This document shows positions 58,194 through 64,000 of a stretch of DNA of 64,000 nt, piece after piece. How positions within the stretch are numbered: the stretch's first letter is position 1; each line of letters opens with the position of its first letter. Both the position numbers and the translations under genes were made by a program. The stretch lies in the NCBI RefSeq assembly GCF_029968035.1, contig NZ_JASCIQ010000002.1, positions 124,001 through 188,000 of the forward strand, read 5' to 3'. The notes beneath the pieces were generated by a model that worked only from the letters and a program-made list of their open reading frames with translations, was not told the DNA's origin and did not search any database. Source of the stretch: Streptomyces cavernicola. Lineage in GTDB: Bacteria; Actinomycetota; Actinomycetes; Streptomycetales; Streptomycetaceae.

Positions 58194-59105
58194 ATGCACA
58201 TGAACAGCGCTCCGCACCTGCTGAATGAGGACCGCAAGGACTACGAGCGGATCCTCGATGAGGCGCTGCGCACCGCACCACACCGTCCAGAACTCGCCGC
58301 TGTGGGCGAGCGCCTGACTTCCGAGCAACTGCGCACGATGGCGTTGAACGCCACCGCCCTGATCACCGCCGCCGCGGCGACGGAGTACGAGCACTACGTC
58401 AAGGTCCGCGAGGAGCTGCGCGCCCCCACCCGGACCACCGCGGCCGCAGGTGAGCCGAGCGCGCCCGAGCCCGCCGCCGGTTCCGTCGGCCTGGCCACCA
58501 CCATGGGCGAGGTCACCGAGACCGCGGGCGCCGGCCTGGTGGCCGTGCTCGCCGTGCTCGCCCCGGTGCTCGCGGGCACGGCCGCGGCGATCTTCCTGCT
58601 CGTCGGGTACATCCTGAAGATGGTCACGCCCCAACCCGCCCTCGCCGACACGCTGTTGACGGCAGGCTGGCTCTTCGGAGCGCTCACCGCGGCGGGCATT
58701 CTCGTCGCCGCGGTCGGCCTGCTGCTCACAGCGCTGCGCAACGGCTCCACGGCTCTTCCGGCAGGCCCACCGGAGGAGTCGAACGAGGAGCTGGTGCGCG
58801 CCCGGGAGGTCTGGCGGGAGGCGCTGCTGGAACGTGGCGTGCTGCCGTTCCTGCGCGAGGCCCTGGCCCAGCCGCGCGACGTCGTCGATCACGGACCGGG
58901 CCCGTCCGGTACGAGAATGCCCTCGCTCGGCTACAACCGGCCGGGGTTCAGCAGCCCCCTCGACGACGGCGACAGCGGCAGCGGCAGCGGCAGCGGCAGC
59001 GGCAGCGGCAGCGGCAGCGGTACGGATTCTGGCTCACGGCCGAGCTATTCGCGGCCGGACTTCTCCAGCCCTGACTTCGGCGGGCCGGAACATCGGCCGG
59101 ACTAG
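58194..59105 (+). CDS. Membrane protein with C-terminal Ser-Gly repeat
   Basis: A 303-residue protein. A helical N-terminus (about 10-80; LTSEQLRTMALNATALITAAAATEYEHYVKVREELR) is followed by two membrane helices (GAGLVAVLAVLAPVLAGTAAAIFLLVGYIL and LLTAGWLFGALTAAGILVAAVGLLL). A cytoplasmic-like region and an extended tail follow, with eight Ser-Gly pairs encoded by AGCGGC repeats (58974-59020), then SRPSYSRPDFSSPDF. I do not recognise the family, although similar proteins occur in Streptomyces. ATG 58194 has GGAG upstream; the Met two codons later is equally possible. Confidence 0.78.
   Translation: MHMNSAPHLLNEDRKDYERILDEALRTAPHRPELAAVGERLTSEQLRTMALNATALITAAAATEYEHYVKVREELRAPTRTTAAAGEPSAPEPAAGSVGLATTMGEVTETAGAGLVAVLAVLAPVLAGTAAAIFLLVGYILKMVTPQPALADTLLTAGWLFGALTAAGILVAAVGLLLTALRNGSTALPAGPPEESNEELVRAREVWREALLERGVLPFLREALAQPRDVVDHGPGPSGTRMPSLGYNRPGFSSPLDDGDSGSGSGSGSGSGSGSGTDSGSRPSYSRPDFSSPDFGGPEHRPD
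58974..59020 (+). repeat. AGCGGC hexanucleotide microsatellite in the membrane protein gene
   Basis: About eight uninterrupted AGCGGC units encode (Ser-Gly)8 in the protein tail. Unit length is a multiple of three, so changes keep frame. Confidence 0.95.
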
Positions 59106-59157
59106 CGGGTCGGACCAACTGGTCGGACCAGCAAGCCGGATGAGCAGATCGGTAGCG

Positions 59158-59171
59158 GTTTCACGTGAAAC
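59158..59171. promoter_or_regulatory. parS centromere site at a lipoprotein start codon
   Basis: GTTTCACGTGAAAC, a perfect match to Streptomyces parS. GTG at 59165-59167 is the predicted start of the downstream lipoprotein, the same placement as the parS/GTG overlap at cydDC. Confidence 0.9.
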
Positions 59172-59665
59172 ACCCACTCCCCACAGGCGAGGGCATCCGT
59201 ATCCGGGCCCTGGCCCGAGCCGTCGTCCCGCTCGCCGCCCTGCTGCCGCTCACCGCGTGCGGGGTCGGCGAGAACATCTGCACCCTGCGGGATTCGCCCT
59301 CCGGCGTGGGGGTGTCCGTAGCGCCGGAGTTCGCGCCCGAGGCAGCAGAGGCCGAGCTCGTCGCCTGCTGGGACGGCCGCTGCCACTCGGGCGGAATGCC
59401 CCTGCAGAAGGAGCTCAGGGAGGCCGCGCAGCCGTCCGAACCTCCGACGGCCTGGCCCGGGTTCGCCATGATGGACGGCCTGCCGGAGGACGGGAAGAAG
59501 ATCCGGGTGCGGCTGGTCCTCAAGGACGAGCGCGGGACGCCGCTGCTCGACGACGAGGTCATGGTCGTCACCGAGCTGACCTATCCCAACGGCCGCGAAT
59601 GCTCACCGGGCGGCCCGCAGGCACACGTGAAGGTCACGAAGGACGGCAAGCTGACCGCACTCTGA
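59165..59665 (+). CDS. Putative lipoprotein of unknown function
   Basis: A 166-residue exported protein. Basic residues (RIRALAR) and a hydrophobic core (AVVPLAALLPLTAC) end in the lipobox LTAC, with Cys near residue 32. The mature part has further cysteines (NICTLRD, LVACWDGRCHSGG, NGRECSPGG) and a beta-rich domain (KKIRVRLVLKDERGTPLLDDEVMVVTEL). The GTG start lies inside a parS palindrome, and no separate ribosome site is visible, so a leaderless or weakly translated message is possible. No relative recognised. Confidence 0.75.
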   Translation: MKHPLPTGEGIRIRALARAVVPLAALLPLTACGVGENICTLRDSPSGVGVSVAPEFAPEAAEAELVACWDGRCHSGGMPLQKELREAAQPSEPPTAWPGFAMMDGLPEDGKKIRVRLVLKDERGTPLLDDEVMVVTELTYPNGRECSPGGPQAHVKVTKDGKLTAL

Positions 59666-59795
59666 GGCTGAGCACCGGGCCGGGCGACGGTGCCGGAAAC
59701 GCCGCATGGGCCCCGGCACCACAGCCGGGACCCATGCGCAGCGCGCGATCAACGGACCGTACGCGTCGAAGAAGGAATCGACTCTCAGTACGGGA

Positions 59796-61730
<1,935 letters not shown>

Positions 61731-61811
61731 GATTGCAAAGGTGCCCCCACGCTAGCGCCCCCACGGCCACGCTGAACAGAGGGCCCCTTCCGTTCTTGCG
61801 ATGATCGGGCG

Positions 61812-63230
61812 GTGACCACCACGCATCAGCCACCTCAGCCGCCCTCCGAACCGCCCCACGGAAACGGGCACGGTGGTGGCGGAAACGGCGACTCCAACGG
61901 CGATTCCAACGGCTCGCACGGCCATTCCCACGGCCACTCGCACAGCCACGGCCCGGCCGAGCCGGTGTCGAAGCATCTGCGGAAGGTCATCGCCGCGGTG
62001 CTGATCCCCTTCGCCGCCGCGGTGCTCGTCGGCCTCGCCGTGCTCTGGCCGGGCGGCGCCCCTCCGCACGAGCGCAGCGGCGTCGGCTTCGACCGGCAGA
62101 CCGAGTCGGGCCGCGTGGTCCAGCTCCAGCGGGTCGACTGCAAGGACGTCAACGCCTCCCAGGTCCCGCCCACCGGCGACCCCTCGACGCCCGAGGGCCA
62201 GGAGGCGCAGCGTTCGCAGACCGGCACCTGTGCGAAGGCGACGATCGAGGTGACCAGCGGCAAGGACGCGGGCCGCACCTTCGTCGAGGTCGTCCAGCCG
62301 GACGCGCCACGGCAGTTGAAGAAGGACCAGGACGTGGTCGTGGCGTACGCGCCCGGGGCGCCCAAGGAGCTGCAGTACTCGGTGACCGATGTGGACCGCA
62401 GCGTTCCGATGTGGATCCTCGCGGCGGTCTTCGCACTCGCCGTGGTCGTGGTCGGGCGGATGCGCGGCTTCATGGCGCTCGTCGCGCTCGCCGTGAGCTT
62501 CGCGCTGCTGACCCTGTTCATCCTGCCGGCGATCCTGCAGGGCTCGAATCCGCTGGTGGTCGCGGTGGTCGGGGCGAGCGCCATCATGCTGATCGCCCTG
62601 TACATGTGCCACGGACTGACCGCGAGAACCTCGGTGGCCGCCCTCGGCACGCTGATCTCGCTGCTCCTCATCGGGCTGCTCGGCTCGCTCTTCATCGGCT
62701 GGGCGCACCTGAGCGGCAACACCGACGACAACACCGGCCTGATCCACGGTCTCTACCCGGAGATCGACATGAGCGGTCTGCTGCTCGCCGGCGTCATCAT
62801 CGGTTCCCTCGGCGTGCTCGACGACGTGACGGTGACGCAGACCTCGGCCGTCTGGGAGCTGCACCACGCCGACCCGACGATGACGGCCCGGCAGCTGTAC
62901 CGCGCGGGCATCCGGATCGGCCGCGACCACATCGCCTCGGTGGTCAACACCCTGGTCCTCGCGTACGCGGGCGCAGCCCTGCCGTTGCTGCTGCTCTTCT
63001 CCATCGCGCAGAGCAGTGTGGGAACGGTGGCCAACAGCGAGCTGGTGGCCGAGGAGATCGTGCGCACCCTGATCGGCTCGATCGGCCTGGTCGCCTCGGT
63101 GCCGGTGACCACCGCGCTCGCGGCCCTGCTGGTCTCGGCCGACAAGCCCGGTATGGCGGAGGCGAGTTCGGCCGCCTCGGGGCGGGGTGCGGCACGCGGC
63201 GGGGGCCGCGGCCGACGCCGCAAGCGCTGA
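61812..63230 (+). CDS. YibE/F-family membrane protein
   Basis: A 472-residue membrane protein. The N-terminal 50 residues are Pro/Gly-rich, then His-rich (GSHGHSHGHSHSHGP), a possible metal-binding tail. After one helix (VIAAVLIPFAAAVLVGLAVLW) comes an exported loop with two Cys (RVDCKDVNAS, QTGTCAKAT). About seven helices of the YibE/F domain follow, including LGVLDDVTVTQTSAVWEL, GRDHIASVVNTLVLAYAGAALPL and ELVAEEIVRTLIGSIGLVASVP. The transport substrate of this family is not established. GTG 61812 directly follows a GATGAT -10-like element, so it is likely leaderless. It is divergent from thiC. Confidence 0.9.
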   Translation: MTTTHQPPQPPSEPPHGNGHGGGGNGDSNGDSNGSHGHSHGHSHSHGPAEPVSKHLRKVIAAVLIPFAAAVLVGLAVLWPGGAPPHERSGVGFDRQTESGRVVQLQRVDCKDVNASQVPPTGDPSTPEGQEAQRSQTGTCAKATIEVTSGKDAGRTFVEVVQPDAPRQLKKDQDVVVAYAPGAPKELQYSVTDVDRSVPMWILAAVFALAVVVVGRMRGFMALVALAVSFALLTLFILPAILQGSNPLVVAVVGASAIMLIALYMCHGLTARTSVAALGTLISLLLIGLLGSLFIGWAHLSGNTDDNTGLIHGLYPEIDMSGLLLAGVIIGSLGVLDDVTVTQTSAVWELHHADPTMTARQLYRAGIRIGRDHIASVVNTLVLAYAGAALPLLLLFSIAQSSVGTVANSELVAEEIVRTLIGSIGLVASVPVTTALAALLVSADKPGMAEASSAASGRGAARGGGRGRRRKR

Positions 63231-63240
63231 GCCGGGGAGC

Positions 63241-63330
63241 GAACCCCGTCGCTCGTACGGCGAGGCGAACCCGGCGCTCGTACGTACGGCGAAGTGAACC
63301 CGACGCGCGTACAGCGAAAAGAACCGGCCG
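63241..63330. repeat. Degenerate 25- to 29-bp tandem array between yibE/F and ssgA
   Basis: Units begin GAACCC at 63241, 63267 and 63296 and a partial at 63321, each followed by CGCTCGTACGGCGA or a variant; the second has an extra TACG. They lie between the convergent 3' ends of the two genes. Confidence 0.7.
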
Positions 63331-63376
63331 CGCCGAAGCGTTTCAGCGCAGCCGGGGAGGGAGTCACGGACAGTGC

Positions 63377-63814
63377 TCAGCCGGTGCTGGGCTCCTCCGC
63401 CAGGATGCGGCCGAGGGCCTCGTCGAGGTTGGCCTCGAAGTCGGCGAGCGTCCGCTCCTGGCCGAGCGGGACCAGCTTGTCCGTACGGTCGAGGAAGGCG
63501 AGCAGCGGGGCGATGCCCGCGCGGAACAGCGCCTGGTCGCCGCCGACCTGAAGGCGGATCAAGGCGTCGGTGAGCGGCTCGGGACCCTCGGGCGCGATGT
63601 GCACGTCGCCGTCGCCGCACGGGCCGCCCACTCCGTCGACCAGGAGTTCACGGCTGAATGCCCAGGTCACCGGGGCGTCGCCGGGCAAATGGAAGGTCAG
63701 TCGCACGGCAAAGGGGTCTCGGGTCTCGTACCGCAGCTCCACCGGGATGCGGAACGAGAGCTCCTCGGACACGAGAAAGCTCATCATGACCTCTGCCTGG
63801 ACGGACTCGCGCAT
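63377..63814 (-). CDS. ssgA: SsgA sporulation/cell-division activator
   Basis: A 145-residue SsgA-like protein that I recognise as SsgA itself rather than another SALP: SFLVSEELSFRIPVELRYETRDP, VRLTFHLPGDAPVTWAFSRELLVDGVGG, DALIRLQVGGDQALFR and FLDRTDKLVPLGQE. SsgA localises to septum and tip sites and, with SsgB, directs FtsZ ring placement in sporulating hyphae. ATG 63814 gives the MRESVQAEVMM form; ATG 63784 gives a 135-residue version with better ribosome-site spacing. The upstream gene, whose 3' end is visible, is its activator SsgR. Confidence 0.93.
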   Translation of the reverse strand: MRESVQAEVMMSFLVSEELSFRIPVELRYETRDPFAVRLTFHLPGDAPVTWAFSRELLVDGVGGPCGDGDVHIAPEGPEPLTDALIRLQVGGDQALFRAGIAPLLAFLDRTDKLVPLGQERTLADFEANLDEALGRILAEEPSTG

Positions 63815-63915
63815 CGCCTACCCCGTTGCTGTGCCGTTGAGTTGGGCCGGAATCATCTTCTCGACCCTGAGGGCATCTTGCTCAACGTACGTAATAGATC
63901 ACAAGGAGTGAGTTT

Positions 63916-64000
63916 TCAGATACTGATAGAGAAGGCCAGCGTGGCAAGCTTCCGGCCAACGTCGCTCTGCAACTCACGGACCGCCGGAAGCAGTCGGCCG
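63916..64000 (-). CDS. ssgR: 3' end of the IclR-type regulator SsgR (partial)
   Basis: From the window edge the minus strand reads GRLLPAVRELQSDVGRKLATLAFSISI then TGA (63918-63916). This ends like the C-terminal helix of an IclR-family regulator. In Streptomyces ssgR lies directly upstream of ssgA on the same strand and activates it. Only 27 residues are visible, so identity rests mainly on position. About 100 bases separate it from ssgA, enough for the ssgA promoter. Confidence 0.65.
   Translation of the reverse strand, partial: GRLLPAVRELQSDVGRKLATLAFSISI

Overview
This 64 kb window is very GC-rich and gene-dense, with many GTG starts, 4-base start/stop overlaps and strong third-position GC. 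It looks like a core chromosomal segment of a Streptomyces. The lineage markers are an SsgA sporulation protein with the tail of its IclR-type regulator upstream, a fused CydDC next to cydAB with a Rex operator, SEC-C/DUF5926 and Prim-Pol proteins, and perfect Streptomyces-type parS sites. The order pheA, serS, an ABC exporter pair, cydDC-cydB-cydA, thiC, ssgA matches the region close to the replication origin in S. coelicolor. This fits the three parS-type sites and nine perfect DnaA-box 9-mers found here. From memory of that gene order, coordinates here probably run toward oriC; I have not run an alignment.

Layout. 1-5.1 kb (minus strand): a partial secreted DUF1906 protein, then a tightly overlapping five-gene operon (acyl-CoA dehydrogenase, MaoC/OB-fold protein, second acyl-CoA dehydrogenase, MaoC hydratase, thiolase-like protein). 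It has the composition of the mycobacterial ChsE1-ChsE2-ChsH1-ChsH2-Ltp2 set that shortens a CoA-linked side chain, and an inverted repeat covers its likely promoter. 5.3-8.3 kb: a small secreted protein, a Prim-Pol protein, an AT-richer orphan SmaI-family restriction endonuclease, a broken GntR-regulator fragment and tRNA-Ser(TGA), together a small accessory patch. 8.4-19.7 kb: an HtrA protease, a glycerophosphodiesterase, two serine-kinase-fold (anti-sigma type) proteins, DUF5926, a second Prim-Pol protein, a GAF-SpoIIE phosphatase-like protein lacking a metal-binding Asp, PepP and an alpha/beta hydrolase.

19.9-26.3 kb is a copper-handling locus: a membrane protein, a YcnI-like protein, Sco, a PCuAC chaperone, a CopC-CopD-YtkA fusion and a Tat-exported DyP peroxidase. 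pheA, serS, a HAD phosphatase, a DUF488 protein, a FadR-type regulator and a CynX-type transporter follow to 33.1 kb. 33.2-36.8 kb is a minus-strand operon of two ABC ATPase/permease pairs. 37.0-40.9 kb holds an M24-fold protein, an EphD-like hydrolase-SDR fusion and a MerR regulator. 41-47 kb has KptA, an F420-type LLM oxidoreductase, a second HAD phosphatase, an M23 peptidase and a GAF histidine kinase carrying a 12-bp tandem repeat. 47.2-53.4 kb is the cytochrome bd locus. 53.5-64 kb has a cyclophilin-like protein, a HisC-type aminotransferase, a LacI regulator, a metallophosphoesterase, a serine/glycine-repeat membrane protein, a lipoprotein starting inside parS, thiC under a TPP riboswitch, YibE/F, ssgA and the 3' end of ssgR.

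I found no CRISPR array, insertion sequence or biosynthetic cluster. The most unusual material is in short non-coding structure: parS sites that contain start codons, DnaA-box clusters confined to intergenic gaps, helically phased direct repeats ahead of two signalling genes, and many in-frame 12- to 15-bp tandem repeats.
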